From: Halictus rubicundus
Lineage: Eukaryota > Arthropoda > Insecta > Hymenoptera > Halictidae
NCBI RefSeq assembly: GCF_050948215.1
Contig: NW_027489069.1
Span: 1 to 64,000, forward strand
Direction: 5' to 3'
Length of the DNA stretch: 64,000 nt
In this document: piece after piece, positions 52,509-64,000 of the stretch
Numbering within the stretch: position 1 is the stretch's first letter
Layout: the number at the start of each line of letters is the position of its first letter
Notes under the pieces: generated by a model
Told to the model about the DNA's origin: nothing
Databases searched by the model: none
What the model saw: the letters and a program-made list of their open reading frames with translations, nothing else
Program-made: the position numbers and the translations under genes

Positions 52509-55500
52509 TATCCTCTATCCAATCCTATCCTCTATCCTATCCTATCCTCTATCCTATCCCATCATCAATCCTATCCTTTCGTCTATACTATCCTCTATCC
52601 TATCCTATCCTCTTACTTATCCTATCCTCTATCCTATCCTATCCTCTATCCTATCCGATCCCCTATCCTATCCTATCCTCTATCCTAGGCAATCCCATAT
52701 CCTATCCTCTATCCTATCCTATCCTCTATCGTATCCATTTTTCTATAATATCGTATGTTCTATCGTATCCTATCCTCTATCCTATCCTATCAACTATCCT
52801 ATCCTATCCTCTATCCTATCCTATCAACTATCCTATCAACTATCCTATCCTATCCTCTATCCTATCCTATCCTCTATCCTATCCTATCCTCTATCCTATC
52901 CTATCGTCTATCCTATCCTCTATCCTATCCTATCCTCTATCCTATCCTATCCTCTATCCTATCCTATCCTCTATCCTATCCTATCTTCTATCCTATCCTA
53001 TCCTGTATCCAATCCAATCCTCTATCCTATCCTATCCTCTATCCTATCAAATCCCCTATCCTATCCTCTATCCTATCATATCCTGTATCCTATCCAATCC
53101 TCTATCCTATCCTATCATGTATCCTATCCTATTCTCTATCCTATCCTATCCTCTATCCTATCCTCTATCCTATCGTATCCTCTGTCCTATCCTATCGTCT
53201 ATCCTATCCTCTATCCTATCCGATCCTCTATCCTATCCTATCCTCTATCCTATCCTATCTTCTATCCTATACTATCCTCTATCCTATCAAATCCCCTATC
53301 CTATCCTCTATCCTATCCGATCCTCTATCCTATCAAATCCTCTATCCTATCCTCTGTACTATCCTATCCTATATCCTATCCTATCATCCATCCTCAATCC
53401 TATCCTTTCCCGTATCCTATCCTATCCTCTATCCTAGCCTATCATCTGTCCTATCCTATCCAATCCCCTATCCTATGCTCTATCCTATCCTACCCTCTAT
53501 AATATCGTATACTCTATCATATCCTATCCTCTATCCTATCCTCTATCCTATCCTATCCTCTATCCTATCCTATCCTCTATCCTATCTTATCCTCTATCCA
53601 ATCCTATCCTCTATCCTATCCTTTCCTCTATCCTATCCTATCCTCTATTCTATCCTATCCTCTTACTTATCCTATCCTCTATCCTATCCTATCCTCTATC
53701 CTATCCTATCCTCTATACAATCCTATCCTCTATCCTATCCTATCCTCTATCCTATCCCATCATCAATTATATCCTTTCGCCTATACTATCCTCTATCCTA
53801 TCCTATCCTCTTACTTATCCTATCCTCTGTCCTATCCTATACTCTACCCTATCCTATCCTATCCTATCCTCTATCCTATCCTATACTCTATCCTATCCTA
53901 TCCTCTATCGTATCCAATACTCTATCCTATCCTATCCTCTATCGTATCCTATCCTCTATCCTATCCTGTCCTCTATCTTATCCTATCCTCTATCCTATCT
54001 TATCCGCTATCCAATCCTATCCTCTATCCTATCCTATCCTCTATCCTATCCTATCCTCTATTCTATCCTATCCTCTTACTTATCCTATCCTCTATCCTAT
54101 CCTATCCTCTATCCTATCCTATCCTCTATCCTATCCTATCCTCTATCCAATCCTATCCTATCCTCTATCCAATCCTATCCTCTATCCTATCCTATCTTCT
54201 ATCCTATCCCATCATCAATCTTATCCTTTCGTCTATACTATCCTCTGTCCTATCCTATCCTCTTACTTATCCTATCCTCTATCCTATCCTATCCTCTATC
54301 CTATCCTATCCTCTATCCAATCCTATCCTCTATCCTATCCTATCCTCTATCCTATCCCATCATCAATCCTATCCTTTCGCCTATACTATCCTCTATCCTA
54401 TCCTATCCTCTTACTTATCCTATCCTCTATCCTATCCTATCCTCTATCCTATCCTATCCTCTATCCAATCCTATCCTCTATCCTATCCTATCCTCTTACT
54501 TATCCTATCCTCTATCCTATCCTATCCTCTATCCTATCCTATCCTGTATCCAATCCTATCCTCTATCCTATTCTATCCTCTACCCTATAATACTATGTAT
54601 CGTATCCTATCCTCTATCCTATCCTATCCTCTATCCTATCCCATCATCAATCCTATCCTTTCGTCTATACTATCCTCTATCCTATCCTATCCTCTTACTT
54701 ATCCTATCCTCTATCCTGTCCTATCCTCTATCCTATCCGATCCTCTATCCTATCCTATCCTCTATCCTAGGCAATCCCATATCCTATCCTCTATCCTATC
54801 CTATCCTCTATCGTATCCATTTTTCTATAATATCGTATGTTCTATCGTATCCTATCCTCTATCCTATCCTATCAACTATCCTATCCTATCCTCTATCCTA
54901 TCCTATCCTATCCTATCCTCTATCCTATCCTATACTCTATCCTATCCTATCCTCTATCGTATCCTATACTCTATCCTATCCTATCCTCTATCGTATCCTA
55001 TCCTCTATCCTATCCTGTCCTCTATCTTATCCTATCCTCTATCCTATCTTATCCTCTATCCTATCCTATCCTCTATCCTATCCTATCCTCTATCCAATCC
55101 TATCCTCTATCCTATCCTATCCTCTTACTTATCCTATCCTCTATCCTATCCTATCCTCTATCCTATCCTATCCTCTATCCAATCCTATCCTCTATCCTAT
55201 CCTATCCTCTATCCTATCCTATCATCAATCCTATCCTATCCCATCCTGTATCCAATCCTATCCTCTATCCTATTCTATCCTCTACCCTATAATACCATGT
55301 ATCCTATCTTATCCTCTATCCAATTCTATCCTCTACCCAGAATACCATGTATCCTATCCTATTCTCTATCCTATCCTATCCTCTATCGTATGCTCTATCC
55401 TATCCTATCCTCTATCGTATCCTATCCTCTATCCTATCCTGTCCTCTATCTTATCCTATCCTCTATCCTATCTTATCCTCTATCCAATCCTATTCTCTAT

Positions 55501-58500
55501 CCTATCCTTTCCTCTATCCTGTCCTGTCCTCTATCCTATCCTATCCTCTATCCTATCCTATCCTCTATCCTATCAAATCCCCTATCCTATCCTCTATCCT
55601 ATCCTATCCTCTATCCAATCCTATCCTCTATCCTATCCTATCCTCTTACTTATCCTATCCTCTATCCTATCCTATCCTCTATCCTATCCTATCCTCTATC
55701 CAATCCTATCCTCTATCCTATCCTCTATCCTATCCTATCCTCTATCCTATCCTATCATCAATCCTATCCTTTCGTCTATACTATCCTCTATCCTATCCTA
55801 TCCTCTTACTTATCCTATCCTCTATCCTATCCTATCCTCTATCCTATCCGATCCTCTATCCTATCCTATCCTCTATCCTAGGCAATCCCATATCCTATCC
55901 TCTATCCTATCCTATCCTCTATCGTATCCTTTTTTCTATAATATCGTATGTTCTATCGTATCCTATCCTCTATCCTATCCTTTCCTCTATCCTATCCTCT
56001 ATCCTATCCTTTCCTCTATCCTATCCTCTATCCAATCCTATCCTCTATCCTATCCTGTCCTCTATCCTATCTTATCACCTATCCTATCCTATCCTCTATC
56101 CAATCCTATCCTCTATGCTATCCTATCCTCTATCCTATACTATCCTCTATCCAATCCTATCCTCTATCCTATCCCATCCTCAATTCTATCCTTTCCTCTA
56201 TCCTATCCTCTTACTTATCCTATCCTCTATCCTATCCAATCCCCTATCTTATCCTCTATCCAATTCTATCCTCTACCCAGAATACCATGTATCCTATCCT
56301 ATTCTCTATCCTATCCTATCCTCTATCGTATGCTCTATCCTATCCTATCCTCTATCGTATCCTATCCTCTATCCTATCCTGTCCTCTATCTTATCCTATC
56401 CTCTATCCTATCTTATCCTCTATCCAATCCTATTCTCTATCCTATCCTTTCCTCTATCCTGTCCTGTCCTCTATCCTATCCTATCCTCTATCCTATCCTA
56501 TCCTCTATCCTATCAAATCCCCTATCGTATCCTCTATCCTATCCTATCCTCTATCCTATCCTATTCTCTATCCTATCCTATCCTCTATCCTATAATATCC
56601 TCTATCCTATCCTATCCTCTATCCTATCCTATCCTCTATCCTATCCTATCCTCTATCCTATCCTATCCTCTATCCTATCCACTATCCTATCCTCTATCCT
56701 ATCCTCTATCCTATCCTATCCTCTGTCCTATCCTATCGCCTATCCTATCCTCTATCCTATCCGATCCTCTATCCTATCAAATCCCCTATCCTATCCTCTA
56801 TCCTATCCGATCCTCTATCCTATCAAATCCCCTATCCTATCCTCTGTACTATCCTATCCTATATCCTATCCTATCATCCATCCTCAATCCTATCCTTTCC
56901 TGTATCCTATCCTATCCTCTATCCTAGCCTATCATCTATCCTATCCTATCCAATCCCCTATCCTATGCTCTATCCTATCCTACCCTCTATAATATCGTAT
57001 ACTCTATCATATCCTATCCTCTATCCTATCCTCTATCCTATCCTATCCTCTATCCTATCCTATCCTCTATCCAATCCTATCCTCTATCCTATCGTATCCT
57101 CTATCCTATCCCATCATCAATCCTATCCTTTCGTCTATACTATAATCTATCCTATCCTATCCTCTTACTTATCGTATCCTCTATCCTATCCTATCCTCTA
57201 TCCTATCCGATCCTCTATCCTATCCTATCCTCTATCCTAGGCAATCCCATATCCCATCCTCAATCCTATCCTATCCTATCCTCTATCGTATCCTTTTTTC
57301 TATAATATCGTATGTTCTATCGTATCCTATCCTCTATCCTATCCTATCAACTATCCTATCCTATCCTCTATCCTATCCTTTCCTCTATCCGATCCTATCC
57401 TCTATTCTATCCTATCCTCTTACTTATCCTATCCTCTATCCTATCCTATCCTCTATCCTATCCTATCCTCTATCCAATCCTATCCTCTATCCTATCCTAT
57501 CCTCTTACTTATCCTATCCTCTATCCTATCCTATCCTCTATCCTATCCTATCCTCTATCCAATCCTATCCTCTATCCTATCCTATCTTCTATCCTATCCC
57601 ATCATCAATCTTATCCTTTCGTCTATACTATCCTCTGTCCTATCCTATCCTCTTACTTATCCTATCCTCTATCCTATCCTATCCTCTATCCTATCCTATC
57701 CTCTATCCAATCCTATCCTCTATCCTATCCTATCCTCTATCCTATCCCATCATCAATCCTATCCTTTCGCCTATACTATCCTCTATCCTATCCTATCCTC
57801 TTACTTATCCTATCCTATCCTCTATCCTATCCTATCCTCTATCCAATCCTATCCTCTATCCTATCCTATCCTCTTACTTATCCTATCCTCTATCCTATCC
57901 TATCCTCTATCCTATCCTATCCTCTATCCAATCCTATCCTCTATCCTATCCTATCCTCTATCCTATCCTATCATCAATCCTATCCTATCCCATCCTGTAT
58001 CCAATCCTATCCTCTATCCTATTCTATCCTCTACCCTATAATACCATGTATCCTATCTTATCCTCTATCCAATTCTATCCTCTACCCAGAATACCATGTA
58101 TCCTATCCTATTCTCTATCCTATCCTATCCTCTATCGTATGCTCTATCCTATCCTATCCTCTATCGTATCCTATCCTCTATCCTATCCTGTCCTCTACCT
58201 TATTCTATCCTCTATCCTATCTTATCCTCTATCCAATCCTATTCTCTATCCTATCCTTTCCTCTATCCTGTCCTGTCCTCTATCCTATCCTATCCTCTAT
58301 CCTATCCTATCCTCTATCCTATCAAATCCCCTATCCTATCCTCTATCCTATCCTATCCTCTATCCAATCCTATCCTCTATCCTATCCTATCCTCTTACTT
58401 ATCCTATCCTCTATCCTATCCTATCCTCTATCCTATCCTATCCTCTATCCTATCCTATCCTCTATCCTATCCTATCCTCTATCCTATCCTATCCTCTATC

Positions 58501-60754
58501 CTATCCTCTATCCTATCCTCTATCCTATCCTCTATCCTATCCTATCCTCTGTCCTATCCTATCGCCTATCCTATCCTCTATCCTATCCGATCCTCTATCC
58601 TATCAAATCCCCTATCCTATCCTCTATCCTATCCGATCCTCTATCCTATCAAATCCCCTATCCTATCATTCATCCTCAATCCTATCCTTTCCTGTATCCT
58701 ATCCTATCCTCTATCCTAGCCTATCATCTATCCTATCCTATCCAATACCCTATCCTATGCTCTATCCTATCCTACCCTCTATAATATCGTATACTCTATC
58801 ATATCCTATCCTCTATCCTATCCTCTATCCTATCCTCTATCCTATCCTATCCTCTATCCTATCCTATCCTCTATCCAATCCTATCCTCTATCCTATCCTA
58901 TCCTCTATCCTATCCCATCATCAATCCTATCCTTTCGTCTATACTATAATCTATCCTATCCTATCCTCTTACTTATCGTATCCTCTATCCTATCCTATCC
59001 TCTATCCTATCCGATCCTCTATCCTATCCTATCCTCTATCCTAGGCAATCCCATATCCCATCCTCAATCCTATCCTATCCTATCCTCTATCGTATCCTTT
59101 TTTCTATAATATCGTATGTTCTATCGTATCCTATCCTCTATCCTATCCTATCAACTATCCTATCCTATCCTCTATCCTATCCTATCAACTATCCTATCCT
59201 ATCCTCTATCCTATCCTATCAACTATCCTATCCTATCCTGTATCCTATCCTATCCTATCGTATCCTATCCTCTATCCTATCCTATCAACTATCCTATCCT
59301 ATCCTCTATCCTATCCTATCAACTATCCTATCCTATCCAGTATCCTATCCTATCCTATCCTATCCTATCCTCTATCCTATCCTATACTCTATCCTATCCT
59401 ATCCTCTATCGTATCCTATACTGTATCCTATCCTATCCTCTATCGTATCCTATCCTCTATCCTATCCTGTCCTCTATCTTATCCTATCCTCTATCCTATC
59501 TTATCCTCTTACTTATCCTATCCTATCCTCTATCCTATCCTTTCCTCTATCCTATCCTATCCTCTATTCTATCCTATCCTCTTACTTATCCTATCCTCTA
59601 TCCTATCCTATCCTCTATCCTATCCTATCCTCTATACAATCCTATCCTCTATCCTATCCTATCCTCTATCCTATCCCATCATCAATCCTATCCTTTCGCC
59701 TATACTATCCTCTATCCTATCCTATCCTCTTACTTATCCTATCCTCTATCCTATCCTATCTTCTACCCTATCCTATCCTATCCTATCCTCTATCCTATCC
59801 TATACTCTATCCTATCCTATCCTCTATCGTATCCTATACTCTATCCTATCCTATCCTCTATCGTATCCTATCCTCTATCCTATCCTGTCCTCTATCTTAT
59901 CCTATCCTCTATCCTATCTTATCCTCTATCCAATCCTATCCTCTATCCTATCCTTTCCTCTATCCTATCCTATCCTCTATTCTATCCTATCCTCTTACTT
60001 ATCCTATCCTCTATCCTATCCTATCCTCTACCCTATCCTATCCTATCCTATCCTCTATCCTATCCTATACTCTATCCTATCCTATCCTCTATCGTATCCT
60101 ATACTCTATCCTATCCTATCCTCCATCGTATCCTATCCTCTATCCTATCCTGTCCTCTATCTTATCCTATCCTCTATCCTATTTTATCCTCTATCCAATC
60201 CTATCCTCTATCCTATCCTTTCCTCTATCCTATCCTATCCTCTATTCTATCCTATCCTCTTACTTATCCTATCCTCTATCCTATCCTATCCTCTATCCTA
60301 TCCTATCCTCTATCCAATCCTATCCTCTATCCTATCCTATCCTCTTACTTATCCTATCCTCTATCCTATCCTATCCTCTATCCTATCCTATCCTCTATCC
60401 AATCCTATCCTCTATCCTATCCTATCTTCTATCCTATCCCATCATCAATCTTATCCTTTCGTCTATACTATCCTCTGTCCTATCCTATCCTCTTACTTAT
60501 CCTATCCTCTATCCTATCCTATCCTCTATCCTATCCTATCCTCTATCCAATCCTATCCTCTATCCTATCCTATCCTCTATCCTATCCCATCATCAATCCT
60601 ATCCTCTATCCTATCCTATCCTCTATCCTATCCCATCATCAATCCTATCCTTTCGCCTATACTATCCTCTATCCTATCCTATCCTCTTACTTATCCTATC
60701 CTATCCTCTATCCTATCCTATCCTCTATCCAATCCTATCCTCTATCCTATCCTA
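50226..60754 (+). repeat. 10,529-bp tandem duplication, second unit
   Basis: This is a repeat of 39697-50225. Relative to copy 1 of the large unit it aligns with 9958-20486 (offset 40268). After its last base the sequence continues into TCCTCTTACTTATCC at 60755, exactly as copy 1 does at 20487. A single tandem duplication inside copy 2 therefore explains the whole arrangement. The second unit agrees with copy 1 where the first unit has its private indel pair. Confidence 0.93.
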
Positions 60755-61360
60755 TCCTCTTACTTATCCTATCCTCTATCCTATCCTTTCCTCTATCCTA
60801 TCCTCTTACTTATCCTATCCTCTATCCTATCCAATCCCCTATCTTATCCTCTATCCAATTCTATCCTCTACCCAGAATACCATGTATCCTATCCTATTCT
60901 CTATCCTATCCTATCCTCTATCGTATGCTCTATCCTATCCTATCCTCTATCGTATCCTATCCTCTATCCTATCCTGTCCTCTATCTTATCCTATCCTCTA
61001 TCCTATCTTATCCTCTATCCAATCCTATTCTCTATCCTATCCTTTCCTCTATCCTGTCCTGTCCTCTATGCTATCCTATCCTCTATCCTATCCTATCCTC
61101 TATCCTATCAAATCCCCTATCCTATCCTCTATCATATCCTATCCTCTATCCTATCCTCTATCCTATCCTATCCTCTATCCTATCCTATCCTCTATCCAAT
61201 CCTATCCTCTATCCTATCCTATCCTCTATCCTATCCCATCATCAATCCTATCCTTTCGTCTATACTATAATCTATCCTATCCTATCCTCTTACTTATCGT
61301 ATCCTCTATCCTATCCTATCCTCTATCCTATCCGATCCTCTATCCTATCCTATCCTCTAT
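59040..61360 (+). repeat. 2321-bp tandem unit, first, in the third copy
   Basis: This is the homologue of 18772-21092 at offset 40268. It keeps A at 59339, the first-unit state. Confidence 0.9.
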
Positions 61361-63681
61361 CCTAGGCAATCCCATATCCCATCCTCAATCCTATCCTATC
61401 CTATCCTCTATCGTATCCTTTTTTCTATAATATCGTATGTTCTATCGTATCCTATCCTCTATCCTATCCTATCAACTATCCTATCCTATCCTCTATCCTA
61501 TCCTATCAACTATCCTATCCTATCCTCTATCCTATCCTATCAACTATCCTATCCTATCCTGTATCCTATCCTATCCTATCGTATCCTATCCTCTATCCTA
61601 TCCTATCAACTATCCTATCCTATCCTCTATCCTATCCTATCAACTATCCTATCCTATCCTGTATCCTATCCTATCCTATCCTATCCTATCCTCTATCCTA
61701 TCCTATACTCTATCCTATCCTATCCTCTATCGTATCCTATACTCTATCCTATCCTATCCTCTATCGTATCCTATCCTCTATCCTATCCTGTCCTCTATCT
61801 TATCCTATCCTCTATCCTATCTTATCCTCTTACTTATCCTATCCTATCCTCTATCCTATCCTTTCCTCTATCCTATCCTATCCTCTATTCTATCCTATCC
61901 TCTTACTTATCCTATCCTCTATCCTATCCTATCCTCTATCCTATCCTATCCTCTATACAATCCTATCCTCTATCCTATCCTATCCTCTATCCTATCCCAT
62001 CATCAATCCTATCCTTTCGCCTATACTATCCTCTATCCTATCCTATCCTCTTACTTATCCTATCCTCTATCCTATCCTATCTTCTACCCTATCCTATCCT
62101 ATCCTATCCTCTATCCTATCCTATACTCTATCCTATCCTATCCTCTATCGTATCCTATACTCTATCCTATCCTATCCTCTATCGTATCCTATCCTCTATC
62201 CTATCCTGTCCTCTATCTTATCCTATCCTCTATCCTATCTTATCCTCTATCCAATCCTATCCTCTATCCTATCCTTTCCTCTATCCTATCCTATCCTCTA
62301 TTCTATCCTATCCTCTTACTTATCCTATCCTCTATCCTATCCTATCCTCTACCCTATCCTATCCTATCCTATCCTCTATCCTATCCTATACTCTATCCTA
62401 TCCTATCCTCTATCGTATCCTATACTCTATCCTATCCTATCCTCCATCGTATCCTATCCTCTATCCTATCCTGTCCTCTATCTTATCCTATCCTCTATCC
62501 TATTTTATCCTCTATCCAATCCTATCCTCTATCCTATCCTTTCCTCTATCCTATCCTATCCTCTATTCTATCCTATCCTCTTACTTATCCTATCCTCTAT
62601 CCTATCCTATCCTCTATCCTATCCTATCCTCTATCCAATCCTATCCTCTATCCTATCCTATCCTCTTACTTATCCTATCCTCTATCCTATCCTATCCTCT
62701 ATCCTATCCTATCCTCTATCCAATCCTATCCTCTATCCTATCCTATCTTCTATCCTATCCCATCATCAATCTTATCCTTTCGTCTATACTATCCTCTGTC
62801 CTATCCTATCCTCTTACTTATCCTATCCTCTATCCTATCCTATCCTCTATCCTATCCTATCCTCTATCCAATCCTATCCTCTATCCTATCCTATCCTCTA
62901 TCCTATCCCATCATCAATCCTATCCTCTATCCTATCCTATCCTCTATCCTATCCCATCATCAATCCTATCCTTTCGCCTATACTATCCTCTATCCTATCC
63001 TATCCTCTTACTTATCCTATCCTATCCTCTATCCTATCCTATCCTCTATCCAATCCTATCCTCTATCCTATCCTATCCTCTTACTTATCCTATCCTCTAT
63101 CCTATCCTTTCCTCTATCCTATCCTCTTACTTATCCTATCCTCTATCCTATCCAATCCCCTATCTTATCCTCTATCCAATTCTATCCTCTACCCAGAATA
63201 CCATGTATCCTATCCTATTCTCTATCCTATCCTATCCTCTATCGTATGCTCTATCCTATCCTATCCTCTATCGTATCCTATCCTCTATCCTATCCTGTCC
63301 TCTATCTTATCCTATCCTCTATCCTATCTTATCCTCTATCCAATCCTATTCTCTATCCTATCCTTTCCTCTATCCTGTCCTGTCCTCTATGCTATCCTAT
63401 CCTCTATCCTATCCTATCCTCTATCCTATCAAATCCCCTATCCTATCCTCTATCATATCCTATCCTCTATCCTATCCTCTATCCTATCCTATCCTCTATC
63501 CTATCCTATCCTCTATCCAATCCTATCCTCTATCCTATCCTATCCTCTATCCTATCCCATCATCAATCCTATCCTTTCGTCTATACTATAATCTATCCTA
63601 TCCTATCCTCTTACTTATCGTATCCTCTATCCTATCCTATCCTCTATCCTATCCGATCCTCTATCCTATCCTATCCTCTAT
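61361..63681 (+). repeat. 2321-bp tandem unit, second, in the third copy
   Basis: This is the homologue of 21093-23413 at offset 40268 and a repeat of 59040-61360 at offset 2321. Confidence 0.9.
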
Positions 63682-64000
63682 CCTAGGCAATCCCATATCC
63701 CATCCTCAATCCTATCCTATCCTATCCTCTATCGTATCCTTTTTTCTATAATATCGTATGTTCTATCGTATCCTATCCTCTATCCTATCCTATCAACTAT
63801 CCTATCCTATCCTCTATCCTATCCTATCAACTATCCTATCCTATCCTCTATCCTATCCTGTATCCTATCCTATCCTATCCTATCCTATCCTCTATCCTAT
63901 CCTATACTCTATCCTATCCTATCCTCTATCGTATCCTATACTCTATCCTATCCTGTCCTCTATCTTATCCTATCCTCTATCCTATCTTATCCTCTTACTT
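63682..64000 (+). repeat. 2321-bp unit, third, cut by the window end
   Basis: This is the homologue of 23414-23732. It shows the same early loss in the CAACTATCC series as the third unit in copy 1. Confidence 0.85.

Larger units (their letters stand above)
1..64000 (+). repeat. Satellite array of 12-bp and 17-bp monomers built from 5-bp and 7-bp words
   Basis: The whole window can be parsed into CCTAT (5 bp) and CCTCTAT (7 bp). The commonest combinations are CCTATCCTATCCTCTAT (17 bp) and CCTATCCTCTAT (12 bp); a 22-bp form with three short words also occurs. The consensus 17-mer has 7 C, 7 T, 3 A and no G, so strand asymmetry is extreme. G appears on the + strand only at variant positions. 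No inverted segment was seen: GGATAG-type sequence never appears on the + strand. This is a eukaryotic satellite by structure. I do not recognise it as a named family. Its pentamer GGATA (- strand) differs from human satellite GGAAT and from insect telomeric GGTTA. No stretch longer than about 50 bp is free of the words. Confidence 0.97.
52509..64000 (+). repeat. Class II satellite domain, third copy
   Basis: This aligns with 12241-23732 at offset 40268, including both full 2321-bp units and the start of the truncated third. Hallmarks are as in the first class II domain. It is cut by the window end. Confidence 0.85.
60755..64000 (+). repeat. Continuation of the large unit after the tandem duplication
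   Basis: This aligns with 20487-23732 at offset 40268 (ATG 20614/60882, 21169/61437, 22935/63203; CCTAGG 21093/61361 and 23414/63682). It is what copy 2 would have contained if the 10,529-bp duplication had not been inserted. It is cut by the window end. Confidence 0.9.

Noticed and set aside
1..64000. Telomeric array
   Set aside because: GGATA differs by one base from the insect-type telomere pentamer GGTTA, and CTAACC occurs singly in the long island A form, but no run of any telomere repeat exists and the 5/7 alternation is not telomeric.
1..64000. CRISPR array or phage repeat region
   Set aside because: Repeats are contiguous short words without unique spacers of constant length, and no cas-like or phage gene is present.
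1..64000. Transposon or retroelement insertion
   Set aside because: No stretch of unrelated sequence longer than an island, no terminal inverted repeats, no poly(A) tail and no reverse transcriptase or transposase frame. The T-runs of island B are only 5-6 bases long.
1..64000. tRNA, rRNA or other structured RNA genes
   Set aside because: The + strand has almost no G, so stems of normal RNA genes cannot form. No conserved RNA motif was seen on either strand.

Overview
The window is one uninterrupted block of satellite DNA, 64 kb long, with no gene I can support. Nearly every base belongs to a string of two short words on the + strand, CCTAT (5 bp) and CCTCTAT (7 bp). They combine mainly into a 17-bp monomer (5+5+7) and a 12-bp monomer (5+7). 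The + strand is almost free of G, and all copies point the same way. A satellite of this size and layering indicates a nuclear eukaryotic chromosome, probably heterochromatin resolved by long-read assembly. I cannot name the organism or the chromosomal position from sequence alone.

Above the monomer level the array is built from nested duplications. Bases 1-29591 recur from 29592, offset 29591 and then 29739 after a 148-bp indel, up to 50225. At 50226 the sequence jumps back: 39697-50225 is repeated as 50226-60754, a 10529-bp tandem duplication. The array then continues (60755-64000) as the homologue of 20487-23732. Smaller tandem units lie inside: 2321 bp (18772, 21093, 23414 and copies), about 1.36/1.39 kb (2863, 4219 and copies) and 1187 bp (26650, 27837). 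Dispersed homologies lie about 16.05 kb, 25.72 kb, 4.27 kb and 3.87 kb apart.

Two sequence classes alternate. Class I (1-12240, 24166-41979, 50226-52508) is marked by variants such as CAAATCCC, CCGATCC, CTCTGTCC and CCAATCCTC. Class II (12241-24165, 41980-50225, 52509-64000) is marked by CTCTTACTTATCC, CATCATCAATCC, TTTCG(T/C)CTATAC and CCTAGGCAATCCC. Short non-canonical islands are embedded at conserved places. Two of them, one in each class and here called A and B, share the core TCTATAATATCGTAT.

The long + strand reading frames (up to 1198 codons) follow from base composition. The monomers contain no TAA, TAG or TGA in any + frame, and their translation is a low-complexity Ser/Tyr/Pro/Leu/Ile repeat. 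I found no tRNA, rRNA, transposon, CRISPR array or credible promoter. The main interest is the record of array evolution: word-level slippage, near-identical 29.6-kb copies, and rearrangement junctions at the edge of island A. Assembly error must be excluded for the largest duplications.
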